DNA of 64,000 nt from Kitasatospora cineracea. GTDB taxonomy: Bacteria > Actinomycetota > Actinomycetes > Streptomycetales > Streptomycetaceae. Positions 7,316 to 16,586 of this stretch are shown here, piece by piece. Numbering within the stretch: the first letter of the stretch is position 1; each line of letters starts with the position of its first letter. Made by a program: the position numbers and the translations under genes. The notes under the pieces were generated by a model that made no database searches, had not been told where the DNA came from, and was given only the letters and a program-made list of their open reading frames with translations. The stretch spans positions 1,736,001 to 1,800,000 of the forward strand of contig NZ_RJVJ01000001.1 of the NCBI RefSeq assembly GCF_003751605.1. The letters run 5' to 3'.

Positions 7316-9784
7316 TCAGGCCCGGCGGTGCGGCCCCCGCAGGGTGGCGCGGGCGGGGAGCCAGGTGCCGAGGGCGGCCAGGGCGGCCGCGCCGAGCAGG
7401 ACCAGGGCGAGCTCGGCGCCGGGGACGGCGACCCCGGCGGTGCCGCGGGTGATGCCCTCGGCGTAGGTGGTGAGCACCGCGAGGGCGACGGCCAGACCCA
7501 GCGCGGTGGCGAGGACGACGGCGACGGCGGTCTCCCAGCCGAGCATCCGCCGGATCTGGCGGCGGGTGGCGCCGGCCAGGGCCAGCGCGGCGAACTCGTG
7601 GCGGCGGTCGGCGATGCCCATGGCCAGGGTGTTCAGGACGGCGATGGCCACGAAGGTGATGATCAGCCCGAGCATGACGTAGCCGATCTGCGCGCCGGTC
7701 CGGTTCGCCGCGGCGGCGGCGGACGCGGAGGCCCGGTCGAGCACCCCGAGCCCGGGCTCGCCCCGCAGGGCGGCGGTGAGCGACTGCCGGGTCAGGCCGT
7801 CGCCGCGGACCAGCAGCTCGTCGTCCAGCGGCACGTCGACGTGGGCGGCGACCAGGTGGTGCGCGAGGGTCAGGTCGCCGAAGCCCAGGCCGCGGCCGTA
7901 GAGCGCGACCACCGTCACCTCCGCCGGGGTGCCGTCGGCGAGGGTCAGCCGGACCCGCTGGCCGAGCCGGTAGCCCAGCCCGTCCGCGGCCGCCGCCGTG
8001 TCGTCCGCCAGCCGGCCGGGGTCGCCGGCGGTGACGCCGAGGTCGAGGGTGTCGGCCAGCCGCTCGGGGGTGACGGCCTGCACGCTGCGCCGGGTGAGCC
8101 CGTCCCGGACCTGGCTGTGCAGGACCCGGGTCACCGTCCGGACGCCCGGCACCGCGGCCAGCGCCTCGGCGGCGGAGGCCGGGGCGTGCGGGCCGACCAC
8201 GAAGTCGGCGGTGCTGCCGCGTTCGCGCTGGGCGGCGGCCGCGTGCCCGGTGGTGGTCTGGGTGAACAGGATGGTGCAGGCCATGGCGATCAGCAGGGTC
8301 AGCGGCACCACCACCGACGCCAGCCGGTGCGCCCCGGCCCGAAGGTGCCGGACGGCCAGCCAGCCGCCGATCCGGGACGCCCGCAGCGGCAGGCCCAGGA
8401 CGGCCGTCCCGGCCCGGGCCACCAGCGGGCCGAGCAGGGAGAGCGCGGTGCACCACAGCAGGACGGTGAGGAAGCAGACCGGTGTCGCGGCCTGGTCGGT
8501 GTGCAGGGCGGTCAGCAGGACGGTCAGCACCACCGCGCCGGCGGCGGCCAGCACCCCGAGGACGGTCCGGGCCGCGGCCGGGCGGGCCGGCGCCACCTCC
8601 GCCTCGCCGAGCGCCTCGACCGGCCTGACCGCGGTCGCCCGCCGGGCCGAGATCCGGGCCGCCGCCCAGCCGGCCAGCAGGGTGGCGGCCGCGGCGGCCA
8701 GCGCCGGGAAGGGCGAGAGCACCACCGGCAGGTTCGCCGGGGCGACGCCCAGGGCGACGAACCGGCCGTGCAGCCAACTGCCCAGCGGCAGACCGGCGGT
8801 GGCGCCCAGGACCCCGGCGGACAGGCCGAGCAGCAGCGCCTCGCCGCCGATCATCTTCCGGACCTGCCGCCCGGTCGCGGCCACCGCCCGCAGCACCGCG
8901 ATCTCCCGCTGTCGCTGCCGGACCGACAGGCCGAAGGTGCCGACCACGATCAGCAGGGCCACCAGCAGCGAGGTGCCGGCCAGCACGGCGCCCGTGCTGA
9001 CCAGGCGCACCCCGGCCCCGGCGGCGTCCGGGAACTCCGCCGCGCCGCGGCCGTCGCCGGTGCGGACCACCGCGCCGGGGGTGCCGGCCAGCAGCGCCCG
9101 GACGTCGGCGGCGGCCGACGGCGCGGCCGGGAAGACGCCGATCGCGCCGACCAGGCCGTCGTGGCCGGCGAGCGCCCGGGCCCGGCCGGTGGCGAAGAAG
9201 ACCGCGGACTGGTCGGCGAAGCCCTGCGCGGTCACCCCCACCACCCGCACGCCCAGCGTCCCCGAGGGCGTGCGGACGGCCGTGGCGGAGCCGGGCGCCA
9301 GGCGCGCCCGGGCCGCGGTGGCCGCGTCCACGACCACCTCGTCGTCGGCGGCGGGCGCGCGGCCGGCGGCCAGGACGAGACCGGCCAGCGGCGCCGACTC
9401 CCAGCCGTGGCCCCACGCACCGCGGTCCGGCCCGCCGGGCAGCAGCGCCGGGAAGGTCACCTCGGTGGCGACGGCCCGCACCGACGGCAGGGCCGCGACC
9501 CGGTCGGCGAGGGCGGCCGGCACCCAGGCGCGGTCCGCGATCGGCTTGGACTTCTCCTTGACCTTCCCCTTCCCCTTGTCGACGGTGGCGTGCACCTCCT
9601 GGTCGCCGGAGACGACGATCGGCGCGGCCGCGTACCGCTCCGGCCGGACGGTGCCGACCAAGCCGGTGACCAGCAGCGTCCCGCAGCCGCAGACCAGGGC
9701 GGCGGCGCAGAACAGGGCGACGAAGGCGCCGGCGAACCCGGCCCGGCGGTGCCGGAGGGTGGCGAGGGCGAGTCCCAGCATCAT
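7316..9784 (-). CDS. ABC transporter permease, FtsX/MacB-type with two FtsX domains
   Basis: About 822 aa. It has an N-terminal TM helix after RHRRAGFAGAFVALF, a large extracytoplasmic domain, then three TM helices (first FtsX domain, with VRQRQREIAVLRAVAATGRQ), a central linker helix pair, a second extracytoplasmic domain, and a C-terminal FtsX domain (DRRHEFAALALAGATRRQIR). This is the usual layout of large actinomycete permeases paired with LolD-type ATPases. ATG 9784 overlaps the ATPase stop (ATGA) and is favoured over GTG 9793. The transporter may export a lipid or peptide, or remove an antimicrobial. The flanking response regulator and kinase suggest regulated expression. Confidence 0.9.
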   Translation of the reverse strand: MMLGLALATLRHRRAGFAGAFVALFCAAALVCGCGTLLVTGLVGTVRPERYAAAPIVVSGDQEVHATVDKGKGKVKEKSKPIADRAWVPAALADRVAALPSVRAVATEVTFPALLPGGPDRGAWGHGWESAPLAGLVLAAGRAPAADDEVVVDAATAARARLAPGSATAVRTPSGTLGVRVVGVTAQGFADQSAVFFATGRARALAGHDGLVGAIGVFPAAPSAAADVRALLAGTPGAVVRTGDGRGAAEFPDAAGAGVRLVSTGAVLAGTSLLVALLIVVGTFGLSVRQRQREIAVLRAVAATGRQVRKMIGGEALLLGLSAGVLGATAGLPLGSWLHGRFVALGVAPANLPVVLSPFPALAAAAATLLAGWAAARISARRATAVRPVEALGEAEVAPARPAAARTVLGVLAAAGAVVLTVLLTALHTDQAATPVCFLTVLLWCTALSLLGPLVARAGTAVLGLPLRASRIGGWLAVRHLRAGAHRLASVVVPLTLLIAMACTILFTQTTTGHAAAAQRERGSTADFVVGPHAPASAAEALAAVPGVRTVTRVLHSQVRDGLTRRSVQAVTPERLADTLDLGVTAGDPGRLADDTAAAADGLGYRLGQRVRLTLADGTPAEVTVVALYGRGLGFGDLTLAHHLVAAHVDVPLDDELLVRGDGLTRQSLTAALRGEPGLGVLDRASASAAAAANRTGAQIGYVMLGLIITFVAIAVLNTLAMGIADRRHEFAALALAGATRRQIRRMLGWETAVAVVLATALGLAVALAVLTTYAEGITRGTAGVAVPGAELALVLLGAAALAALGTWLPARATLRGPHRRA

Positions 9785-10515
9785 CGGTTCCACGCCCCCA
9801 GCCGGATCATGCGGTCGGCGACCGCGGCGGCGGTCGGCCCGGTCAGGGTGTCGACGACCCGGCCGTCGGCCAGGAACAGCACCTCGTCGGCGTAGGACGC
9901 GGCGACCGGGTCGTGGGTGACCATGACCAGGGTCTGGCCGAGCTCGTCGACGGTCTGCCGCAGCAGGACGAGCACCTCACGGGCCGTCATGGTGTCCAGC
10001 GCACCGGTGGGTTCGTCGGCGAACACCACCTCCGGGTCCGCGACCAGCGCCCGCGCGATCGCCACCCGCTGCTGCTGACCGCCGGACAGCTGGCCCGGCC
10101 GGTGCCCGGTGCGGTCCTGCAGGCCCACCCGGCGGACGAGTTCCGCCAGCCGCCCGGCGTCGGCCCGCCGCCCGGCCAGCCGCAGCGGCAGCGTGACGTT
10201 CTGCTCGACGGTCAGCGCGGAGACCAGGTTGAACGACTGGAACACGAACCCGGCGCGCTCGCGCCGCAGTTCGGTCAGCTCCCGCTCGCCCAGCCGGGAC
10301 AGGTCGGTGCCGCCGAGCCGGACCGTCCCGGAGGACGGGCGGTCCAGGCCCGCCGCGCAGTGCAGGAAGGTGCTCTTGCCCGAACCGGACGGCCCCATCA
10401 CCGCGGTGAAGCCGCCCTTCGGCAGCCGCACCGTCACCTCCCGCAGCGCGGCGACCGCGCCCCGCCCCTTGCCGTGGACCTTGCTCACGGCGTCCAAAGT
10501 GATCGCATCGCTCAT
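9781..10515 (-). CDS. ABC transporter ATP-binding protein (LolD/MacB-type)
   Basis: 244 aa. Walker [10 protein letters not shown] (residues 41-49), Q-loop in [11 protein letters not shown], signature [15 protein letters not shown], Walker [13 protein letters not shown] and H-loop in VMVTHDP are all intact. Start ATG 10515 has GGGAGG 8 nt upstream; an upstream in-frame ATG at 10563 lacks one. It forms a coupled operon with the permease (ATGA overlap) and is divergent from the response regulator across 85 bp, so it is a probable regulatory target of that two-component system. Confidence 0.95.
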   Translation of the reverse strand: MSDAITLDAVSKVHGKGRGAVAALREVTVRLPKGGFTAVMGPSGSGKSTFLHCAAGLDRPSSGTVRLGGTDLSRLGERELTELRRERAGFVFQSFNLVSALTVEQNVTLPLRLAGRRADAGRLAELVRRVGLQDRTGHRPGQLSGGQQQRVAIARALVADPEVVFADEPTGALDTMTAREVLVLLRQTVDELGQTLVMVTHDPVAASYADEVLFLADGRVVDTLTGPTAAAVADRMIRLGAWNR

Positions 10516-10600
10516 GCCTCCAGCCTCCCGGCCCGCGAACTCCCTTCCCAGGGACGGGAACACGCGCGACCCGTGACCTCGTCACGGGTAGGGTCGGGCC

Positions 10601-11209
10601 ATGATCAGACTCCTGCTGGCCGAGGACCAGCACGTGGTGCGCGGCGCCCTGGTGGCCCTCCTCGGGCTGGAACCCGACCTGGACGTCGTCGCGGAGGCGG
10701 ACTCGGCGGACGACGTGCTGCCCCGGGCCCTGGTCTTCCGCCCCGACGTGGCGGTCCTGGACATCGAGATGCCCGGCCGGACGGACGGACTCCAAGCGGC
10801 CGCCGCGCTCAAGGAGCGGCTGCCCGCCTGCCGGACGCTGATGCTCACCTCGCTCGGCCGCCCCGGACTGCTCCGCCGCGCCCTGGACGCCAAGGTCGAC
10901 GGCTTCCTGCTGAAGACCGCACCGCCCGCCGACCTGGTTGCGGCCATCCGCCGGGTGGCCGCCGGCGGAAGGGTGCTGGACCCGGCCCTGGCCGTCGCCG
11001 CCTGGGACCTGGCGGACAACCCGCTCACCCCCCGCGAGAACGACGTCCTGCGCGAACTGGCCGGCGGCGCCGAACCGCCCGAGATCGCCGCCTGCCTGCA
11101 CCTGTCCACCGGCACCGTGCGCAACGTGCTGACCGCGGTCGTCGGCAAACTGAACGCCCGCAACCGCACCGACGCCGTCCGGATCGCCCGCGAGGCCGGC
11201 TGGCTCTGA
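10601..11209 (+). CDS. NarL/LuxR-family response regulator
   Basis: 202 aa. The receiver domain has acidic residues in LLAEDQH, phospho-acceptor Asp in VAVLDIEMPG (about residue 52) and Lys in GFLLKTAP. The C-terminal LuxR HTH is LTPRENDVLRELAGG, then EIAACLHLSTGTVRNVLTAV. Such proteins bind DNA as phosphorylated dimers. It lies between the divergent ABC operon and the convergent histidine kinase gene, its probable partner although encoded on the opposite strand. ATG 10601 is the first start in the frame; the ribosome binding site is weak (GGGTAGGG). Confidence 0.93.
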   Translation: MIRLLLAEDQHVVRGALVALLGLEPDLDVVAEADSADDVLPRALVFRPDVAVLDIEMPGRTDGLQAAAALKERLPACRTLMLTSLGRPGLLRRALDAKVDGFLLKTAPPADLVAAIRRVAAGGRVLDPALAVAAWDLADNPLTPRENDVLRELAGGAEPPEIAACLHLSTGTVRNVLTAVVGKLNARNRTDAVRIAREAGWL

Positions 11210-11281
11210 CCCGCTCCGACCCGCCGGTCCCGACCCGCGGGGGCGGATCCGCGCGGGCGGATCCACGGGGGCGGGCCCGGC

Positions 11282-13396
11282 TCAGCGCAGCGGCACTTCG
11301 GCCCGCAGCAGGTACCACCCGTCGTCCGGCCCGGCGGCCAGCGTGCCGCCCGCCCCGGCCAGCCGGACCGTCAGCCCGCCGATCCCGGAGCCGGGCGCGG
11401 TGACGTCCGCCCCGACGCCGTCGTTCTCCACCTCCAGCCGCACCGCCCCGCCGGCCGCCGAGACGGCGATCCGCGCGTGCCGGGCCCGGCTGTGCCGCAG
11501 GACGTTGGTGACGGCCTCGCGCAGCACCACGCCCAGCACCGCCCCCGCCGCGTCCGGCACCGGCCCGTCCTCCAGCTCCACCACGATCCCGGCGGCCTCC
11601 AACACCACCGCCGCCGACGCCAGTTCGGCGGTGAAGGACAGCCGGGGCCCGTCGTCCGCCAGCGCCCCCAGCTCGGCGCGGCCGCGCTCGGCCAGCCGCG
11701 CGATGCCCGCCAGCTCGGCCCGGCAGCGGGCCGGATCGCCGTCCGCCAGCCGCCGGGCCAGCTCCGCCCTGAGCAGGATCGCGGTCAGACCGTGCCCGAG
11801 CAGGTCGTGCAGGTCCCGGGCGGCCCGCAGCCGCTCGGTGACGACGGCGGCCGCCCGCCGCCCGGCCGCCGCCCGCTGCAACTCCCGCACCAGCCGGACC
11901 AGGCGCAGCACCGCGTACACCACCACGCAGGTGACCAGCGCGCTGACCGCGGTCAGCAGCACCGGCACCGGGCCGTGCCCGCCGACCACCCCGGCGGCCG
12001 CCACCACCGCGACGGCCGCCGCCGCGCCCGCGCGCAGCGGCAGGGCGATCAGCAGCGAACCGGCCAGGATGCCGGCCGCGCCGATCCAGTTCCGGCCCAG
12101 CCAGGGCAGCGGCAGCAGGGCGAGCACCGCCGAGGCGAGCAGCGCGGCGCGGGCGTGCCGGGTCGCGTCCCGGATCGAGAAACGGACCTGGAAGGCGCAG
12201 AACACCGCCACGCACCCCGCTCCGAGCCAGAGCCGGGACGGGGGGACGAACATCAGCGCCTTCGCGCAGAACACCGCGAGCAGGAACCAGTACAGGCCCA
12301 GCGCGGTCCGCAGCTCGGGCGGGTCGACGGCGGCCGGGGCCGGCGCCACCGCCACCGACGCCTCCACCGCGAAGCGCCCGTCCGGCTCCAGACCCGCCGC
12401 CAGCCGCCCGCCGACGGCCCGCACCCGCTCCGCCAGGTCGTCGAGGACGTCCGCGCCGAGCGCCGCCGTCGGCACCCCGTCGCTGACCACCCGCAGCACC
12501 ACCCGCCCGGCCCGCTCCTCGGTGGAGACCTCGCACCGCCGGGCGTCCCCGACCCGCACCACCGCGGTCACCGCCTCCCGCAGCACCACCGCCAGCACCG
12601 TCCCGGCCGGACCGAGCGGCTCGCGGTGCCCGATCCGCAGGTCGGCCGCGATGCCCGCCGAACCCAGCAGGGCGCGGGCGCTCGCCGCCTCCGGGGCCAG
12701 CGAGAGGCTGCGCAGCTCGGCAGCGGCGGCCCGGACCGCCCCCAGCGTCCGCTGCGCCGTGTCGATCAGCCCGTCCAGCGCCGCCGGGTCCCGGCGCTCC
12801 GCGGCCTCCCGGATCCGGGCCATGCCCGCGTCCAGCCCGCTCCCCAGCGCGGACGCGATGCGCAGCCGCTCGTCGGTGACCGCGGAGGCCGCCAGCTCCA
12901 GCCGGGCCCCGTGGACCCGGCCCGCCAGCAGCGCCAGCGCGGTCACGGCGTAGAGCATGGCGCCGCCCAGCGCGACGGTCAGTAGCAGGTCGACGACCTC
13001 CCGCGGTTCCGCGGCCCGGCCCGCCTCCACCGCCGCCGCCCCCGCCACCAGCAGGGCCAGCAGCACCCGGCGCCGCTCCAGCAGCAGCGAAGCCGCCGGC
13101 AGGCACAGCAGCCCGACCGACACCCCGAGCGGACCGACCGCGAGGAACCCGACCCCCACCTCCACGGCCGCCCACCCGCCCCACCCGGCCGCCCCTCGGG
13201 TGTGCCGCAGCTGCAGCCCCGCCAGCACCAGGCAGGCCGCCACGACCGCCACCCCCGCGGCAGGCTCCGCCACGACCCGCCCGGCCCCCCGCACCAGGTG
13301 CACCAGCACCAGCGCCACGGCCACCGCCGCCGCCAACCGCCGTCCCCCGGCCCGCGTTCCCCCTCCACCCGGCGCATCGTACGCGGCCCCCGACAC
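11282..13396 (-). CDS. Two-module sensor histidine kinase; first module lacks the phospho-acceptor His
   Basis: About 704 aa with two membrane/kinase units in series. Unit 1 has about 4-5 TM helices (residues 20-160), then a DHp-like stretch TDERLRIASALGSGLDAGMA (175-194), where HisKA_3 kinases carry DLHD. Its N-box equivalent reads LREAVTAVV, losing Asn. Unit 2 has TM helices at about 365-500, an intact ERLRAARDLHDLLGHGL with His530, and an N-box LREAVTNVLRHSRARH. Unit 2 should autophosphorylate and serve the convergent response regulator; unit 1 looks like a pseudokinase. GTG 13396 has no clear ribosome binding site, so the start is uncertain. Confidence 0.88.
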   Translation of the reverse strand: MSGAAYDAPGGGGTRAGGRRLAAAVAVALVLVHLVRGAGRVVAEPAAGVAVVAACLVLAGLQLRHTRGAAGWGGWAAVEVGVGFLAVGPLGVSVGLLCLPAASLLLERRRVLLALLVAGAAAVEAGRAAEPREVVDLLLTVALGGAMLYAVTALALLAGRVHGARLELAASAVTDERLRIASALGSGLDAGMARIREAAERRDPAALDGLIDTAQRTLGAVRAAAAELRSLSLAPEAASARALLGSAGIAADLRIGHREPLGPAGTVLAVVLREAVTAVVRVGDARRCEVSTEERAGRVVLRVVSDGVPTAALGADVLDDLAERVRAVGGRLAAGLEPDGRFAVEASVAVAPAPAAVDPPELRTALGLYWFLLAVFCAKALMFVPPSRLWLGAGCVAVFCAFQVRFSIRDATRHARAALLASAVLALLPLPWLGRNWIGAAGILAGSLLIALPLRAGAAAAVAVVAAAGVVGGHGPVPVLLTAVSALVTCVVVYAVLRLVRLVRELQRAAAGRRAAAVVTERLRAARDLHDLLGHGLTAILLRAELARRLADGDPARCRAELAGIARLAERGRAELGALADDGPRLSFTAELASAAVVLEAAGIVVELEDGPVPDAAGAVLGVVLREAVTNVLRHSRARHARIAVSAAGGAVRLEVENDGVGADVTAPGSGIGGLTVRLAGAGGTLAAGPDDGWYLLRAEVPLR

Positions 13397-13399
13397 GAC

Positions 13400-13433
13400 G
13401 GAGGCCCGGACCGCGGTCGCGGTCCGGGCCTCC
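13400..13433 (-). terminator. Hairpin terminator after the DEAD-box helicase gene
   Basis: A 16-bp perfect inverted repeat (GGAGGCCCGGACCGCG and its complement) with a 2-nt centre lies 14 bp past the helicase stop. There is no T-run, typical for Streptomyces. It also separates the helicase from the kinase gene that starts at 13396. Confidence 0.8.
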
Positions 13434-13447
13434 GGTCGGGGCGACGG

Positions 13448-14767
13448 CTAGCCGTGCTGGGCCCGGGACGCGCCGCCCGAGCCGCCGGCGGCCGACCGGC
13501 TGCGGGCGGGGGCGGGGCGGCGGGGCCGGCCGGCGGCGGACCGGTTGCGGCGGGGGCGCTCGACCACGGGGTCGGGGACGGTGACGGGCACGCCGGTGGG
13601 GACGCGGGCGCCGGTGATCCGGACGAGCTTCTCGTCGCCGGCCCGGACCTCGGTGCTGAGGGGGGTGACGCCGGCCGTGGCCATCATCCGGGCCGTCCGG
13701 CGGCGCTGGTGGGGGAGGACCAGGGTGACGACGGTGCCGGACTCGCCGGCCCGGGCGGTGCGGCCGCCGCGGTGCAGGTAGTCCTTGTGGTCGGTGGGCG
13801 GGTCCAGGTTGACGACCAGGTCGAGGCCGTCGACGTGGATGCCGCGGGCGGCGACGTCGGTGGCGACGAGCGCGGCGACCTCGCCGCTGCGGAACTGCTC
13901 CAGGGTGCGGGTACGCTGCGGCTGGGACTTGTCCCCGTGCAGGGCCGCGGCCTTCACACCGCTCGCCAGCAGCGTCTCGACCAGGCGGTCCGCGCCGTTC
14001 TTGGTGTCGGTGAACATGATCACCCGGCCGTCGCGGGCGGCGATGTGGGCGATCGTGGCGTCCTTGTCGGCGTTCCGGACGTGCAGCACGTGGTGCTCCA
14101 TCGTGCCGACCGCCCCCGCGGACGGGTCCACCGAGTGGGTGACCGGGTCCTTCAGGAAACGCCGCACCAGGCCGTCGACCTTGCGGTCGAGGGTGGCGGA
14201 GAACAGCAGCGTCTGGCCGCCCCCGGGGACCTGTTCGAGGAACGCGGTGACCTCGGGCAGGAAGCCCATGTCGGCCATCCGGTCGGCCTCGTCGAGGACG
14301 GTGACGGCGACCCGGTCCAGGCGGCAGAGCCTGCGCTCGACCAGGTCCTTCAGCCGGCCGGGCGTGGCCACCACGATCTCCGCGCCGCGGTTCAGCACCT
14401 GCGCCTGGCGGCGGACCGGCACCCCGCCGACCACGGTGGCCATCCGCAGCCGCGCCGCGTGGGCGTACGGGGTGAGGACCTCGGCGACCTGCTGCGCGAG
14501 CTCACGGGTGGGGACCAGGACCAGCGCGACCGGGCAGCGCGGCTCGGCCTGCTGCCCGGCGGTGCGGGCCAGCACGGCGAGGCCGAACGCGAGCGTCTTG
14601 CCGGAGCCGGTGCGGCCCCGCCCCAGCACGTCCCGGCCGACCAGCGAGCTCGGCAGCGTCGCGGCCTGGATCGGGAAGGGGGTGGTGAGGCCCCGGCGCG
14701 CCAGGATCGTCAGCAGTTCTCCCGGCAGGTCCAGTTCCTCGAAGGAAGTGACGGCGGGCAGGCTCAT
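13448..14767 (-). CDS. DEAD-box ATP-dependent RNA helicase
   Basis: About 439 aa. Q motif (FEELDLPGELLTILARRG), motif I GRTGSGKT, Ia PTRELAQQ, Ib TPGRL, II DEAD (VLDEADRMADMGF), III SAT, IV FTDTKNGAD, V TDVAARGIHV and VI HRGGRTARAG are all visible. An Arg/Pro/Ser-rich tail follows residue 375 and may bind RNA. Start ATG 14767 follows GAGAGGGG; upstream in-frame codons are low-complexity. It lies 141 bp behind cspA in the same direction, with a hairpin between. Helicase/cold-shock-protein pairs commonly unfold mRNA at low temperature, so joint cold-stress expression is likely. Confidence 0.93.
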   Translation of the reverse strand: MSLPAVTSFEELDLPGELLTILARRGLTTPFPIQAATLPSSLVGRDVLGRGRTGSGKTLAFGLAVLARTAGQQAEPRCPVALVLVPTRELAQQVAEVLTPYAHAARLRMATVVGGVPVRRQAQVLNRGAEIVVATPGRLKDLVERRLCRLDRVAVTVLDEADRMADMGFLPEVTAFLEQVPGGGQTLLFSATLDRKVDGLVRRFLKDPVTHSVDPSAGAVGTMEHHVLHVRNADKDATIAHIAARDGRVIMFTDTKNGADRLVETLLASGVKAAALHGDKSQPQRTRTLEQFRSGEVAALVATDVAARGIHVDGLDLVVNLDPPTDHKDYLHRGGRTARAGESGTVVTLVLPHQRRRTARMMATAGVTPLSTEVRAGDEKLVRITGARVPTGVPVTVPDPVVERPRRNRSAAGRPRRPAPARSRSAAGGSGGASRAQHG

Positions 14768-14834
14768 GCGGGAGGCCCCTCTCGGACGGCGGCACGGAAG
14801 CGGCACGGAAGCGGCACGGGGGCGGTGGAAAAGC

Positions 14835-14879
14835 CGAGGGGCCCGCACCGGGCACCAGGTGCGCGGCGCGGGCCCCTCG
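14835..14879 (-). terminator. Hairpin between cspA and the helicase gene
   Basis: A 12-bp perfect stem (CGAGGGGCCCGC and its complement) with a 21-nt apical region lies 30 bp after the cspA stop. It probably gives a short abundant cspA transcript with partial read-through into the helicase gene. Confidence 0.7.
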
Positions 14880-14908
14880 CTGCCAGGCGGTTGCCGTGGC
14901 AGTGGGAA

Positions 14909-15112
14909 CTACAGCGGGCGAATGTTCTCCGCCTGCGGGCCCTTCTGGCCCTGCGTGACGTCGAACTCGACCTTCTGGCCCTCGAGCAGCTCGCGGAAGC
15001 CGCTGGCGTTGATGTTCGAGTAGTGGGCGAACACGTCCGGGCCGCCACCCTCCTGCTCGATGAAGCCGAAGCCCTTTTCCGCGTTGAACCACTTCACGGT
15101 GCCGTTAGCCAT
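14909..15112 (-). CDS. Cold-shock protein, CspA family
   Basis: 67 aa, full length for the family. It begins [20 protein letters not shown], containing RNP-1 (KGFGFI), followed by RNP-2-like DVFAHYS and the closing ENIRPL. It is a single OB-fold RNA chaperone that binds single-stranded RNA and DNA. AAGGAG is followed by a T-rich spacer and the ATG. The leader of about 150-180 nt upstream is noticeably A/T-richer than its surroundings, as expected for a temperature-responsive cspA 5' UTR. Confidence 0.97.
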   Translation of the reverse strand: MANGTVKWFNAEKGFGFIEQEGGGPDVFAHYSNINASGFRELLEGQKVEFDVTQGQKGPQAENIRPL

Positions 15113-15564
15113 GTAAAAAAATCTCCTTCAAGGCACTTTCCGGGACCCGCACGTTACGGGAGCCGAGTCACTGCGATGAGTACCCGTCCGGAGAATGTCC
15201 GGAAAACAGAAATACGCCCGCGATACATCAGCAGGCGCACACAAAGTTCATGGGAACCACTACTGCAACTCCTTCGACTGTAGCAGCCCCGGGCCCGTAG
15301 CGGGGGGACATTTTTCCCCGGTTCCGGAGCGGGTCCCCCCCGCCGGGGGCGGGCCGGGGCCGCCCCCGCCCGCCAACACCCGGACCGGTCGGGACGGTTG
15401 GCCCGGTCGGTGGGGGCGCGCGCGGCGCTCCACCCGCCCCGCGGCGTCCCCCGGCCCGGACCCCCGCCGGGAGTGCCGTTCGACACACCCGGCATTTCGG
15501 GCATCCAGAATTCGCCCCGTCAGAAAGGGGCGCCGCCCGCGCTCCACGGCGCATACTGGCTTGG
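15113..15564. promoter_or_regulatory. cspA leader/promoter region; otherwise gene-free
   Basis: This 450-bp gap separates cspA (minus) from a small gene (plus). The half nearest cspA (to about 15290) is relatively A/T-rich and contains a TCCGGA...TCCGGA motif pair on the minus strand, consistent with a long structured cspA 5' UTR and promoter. The half nearest the small gene is very G/C-rich and holds no credible gene. No precise -35/-10 elements can be assigned. Confidence 0.45.
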
Positions 15565-15786
15565 ATGAAAAAGCCTGAAGCAGTCCGCCGACACCTGCCC
15601 ACCAGCCCCTTCAAGGCCAAGGCCGAAGCCCCGCGCAAGCACTTCGCCGTCGGCGACCGCGTCACCCACGACGCCTACGGCCTCGGCCGGGTCGTCGCCG
15701 TCGAGGGCGACACCGCAGTCCTGGTCGACTTCGGCTCCCACCAGGAGCGCATCGCCGAGCCCTACCGCGGAATGTTCAACCTCTGA
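15565..15786 (+). CDS. Small conserved-type protein with SH3/CarD-like barrel segment
   Basis: 73 aa. A basic N-terminal tail (MKKPEAVRRHLPTSPFKAKA) is followed by FAVGDRVTHDAYGLGRVVAV and AVLVDFGSHQERI. The pattern VGDRVxHxxYGxGxV is typical of small Tudor/SH3-like barrels found in CarD N-termini and UvrD/PcrA C-termini, which contact RNA polymerase or nucleic acid. ATG 15565 is well placed, and a strong hairpin follows the stop at 15845. Precise function unknown; RNA polymerase or nucleic-acid association is inference. Confidence 0.75.
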   Translation: MKKPEAVRRHLPTSPFKAKAEAPRKHFAVGDRVTHDAYGLGRVVAVEGDTAVLVDFGSHQERIAEPYRGMFNL

Positions 15787-15844
15787 CCGCCCTGAACCCC
15801 CTCCCGACCCGCCACCGGCGGCTCATCCGCAGAAGCGCCAACGA

Positions 15845-15920
15845 CGAAGGCCCGGACCGCAGTTGCGGTCCGGGCCTTCGAGCGTGGCGGAGGGTGCGGG
15901 ACCCGAACCCGTGAGGGCCC
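15845..15920. repeat. Hairpin plus degenerate tRNA-Ser 3'-end-like sequence (copy a)
   Basis: A 17-bp stem hairpin (CGAAGGCCCGGACCGCA and its complement, 15845-15880) matches the one at 25733 exactly. It is followed by about 32 bp resembling the 3' end of tRNA-Ser(GGA) in reverse orientation (GGCGGAGGGTGCGGGA...). Similarity stops after GTGAGGG. The hairpin terminates the small gene to its left. It may be an eroded attachment site or a chance relative of the island copies; paired heptamers are absent. Confidence 0.5.
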
Positions 15921-15961
15921 GTCCCGCAGCCCCGCCGCCGCCCCCGGGCCGGCGGGGAGCG

Positions 15962-16369
15962 TCAGCCGCCGAGGCTGACGTTGTTCTCGCCGTCGGTGCA
16001 CACGATGCGGATGGTGAGGTCCGCGGGCCTCGGCTCGCCCTTCGCGCCCTCCGGCGGGCAGTCGTTCCTGCGCACGGTGACGATCCAGCCGGTGGCCTCG
16101 TCGTTGGGGCGGCTCTCCAGCACGTCGGTCGGCCACCGGTCGAGCTGCCGGTTCTCGCCGGGGGTGATGCTGAACCCGCCGCCGTAGACGCTCTCGTCCG
16201 CGGGGCAGAGCAGCTCGTGCGGTTTCCCGTCGGCGCCGCCCGGGATGGTGGGGCCGGTCACCGCCTGTGGCGCGAGGAGGCTCGTGGTCGCTGCCGCGCT
16301 GCCGCCCGTGGCGGCGAGGACGGCGGCTCCCGCGGCGAGGGCCGTGGCGATCCTGGTCTTGCTGGACAC
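15962..16369 (-). CDS. Small secreted protein
   Basis: 135 aa. A Sec signal (MSSKTRIATALAAGAAVLAA, cleavage near residue 28) is followed by a domain of about 105 residues with three Cys (in LLCPAD, NDCPPE and IVCTDG) and a predicted all-beta pattern ending ENNVSLGG. GTG 16369 follows AGGAG. No enzyme motif was recognised. It is monocistronic and divergent from the copper oxidase gene across about 217 bp. Confidence 0.78.
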   Translation of the reverse strand: MSSKTRIATALAAGAAVLAATGGSAAATTSLLAPQAVTGPTIPGGADGKPHELLCPADESVYGGGFSITPGENRQLDRWPTDVLESRPNDEATGWIVTVRRNDCPPEGAKGEPRPADLTIRIVCTDGENNVSLGG

Positions 16370-16586
16370 GTGTCACTCCTGGGGTCCGGTGGGGGTGTGC
16401 GGACATTCCAGCACGGGGGTGACGGGCCGTCAGGTCGACACGCACGGTGACGTGCCGTCGGCGGTCGATCTTGGGAATGCTGGAGTGTCTGCAAACGAAC
16501 CACTACTCAGGGTGCTCTACTGGCGGCGAACCGCTGTCCCCCGTGTGGCTGCCCCGCAGCCTCGACCAGCACGCCGTGAGGACCCC

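Noticed and set aside
7328..9895. Open frames of 640-855 codons antisense to the ABC permease
   Set aside because: Shadow frames produced by G/C-rich third positions; no domain, start signal or composition of a real protein, whereas the minus-strand permease shows full motifs.
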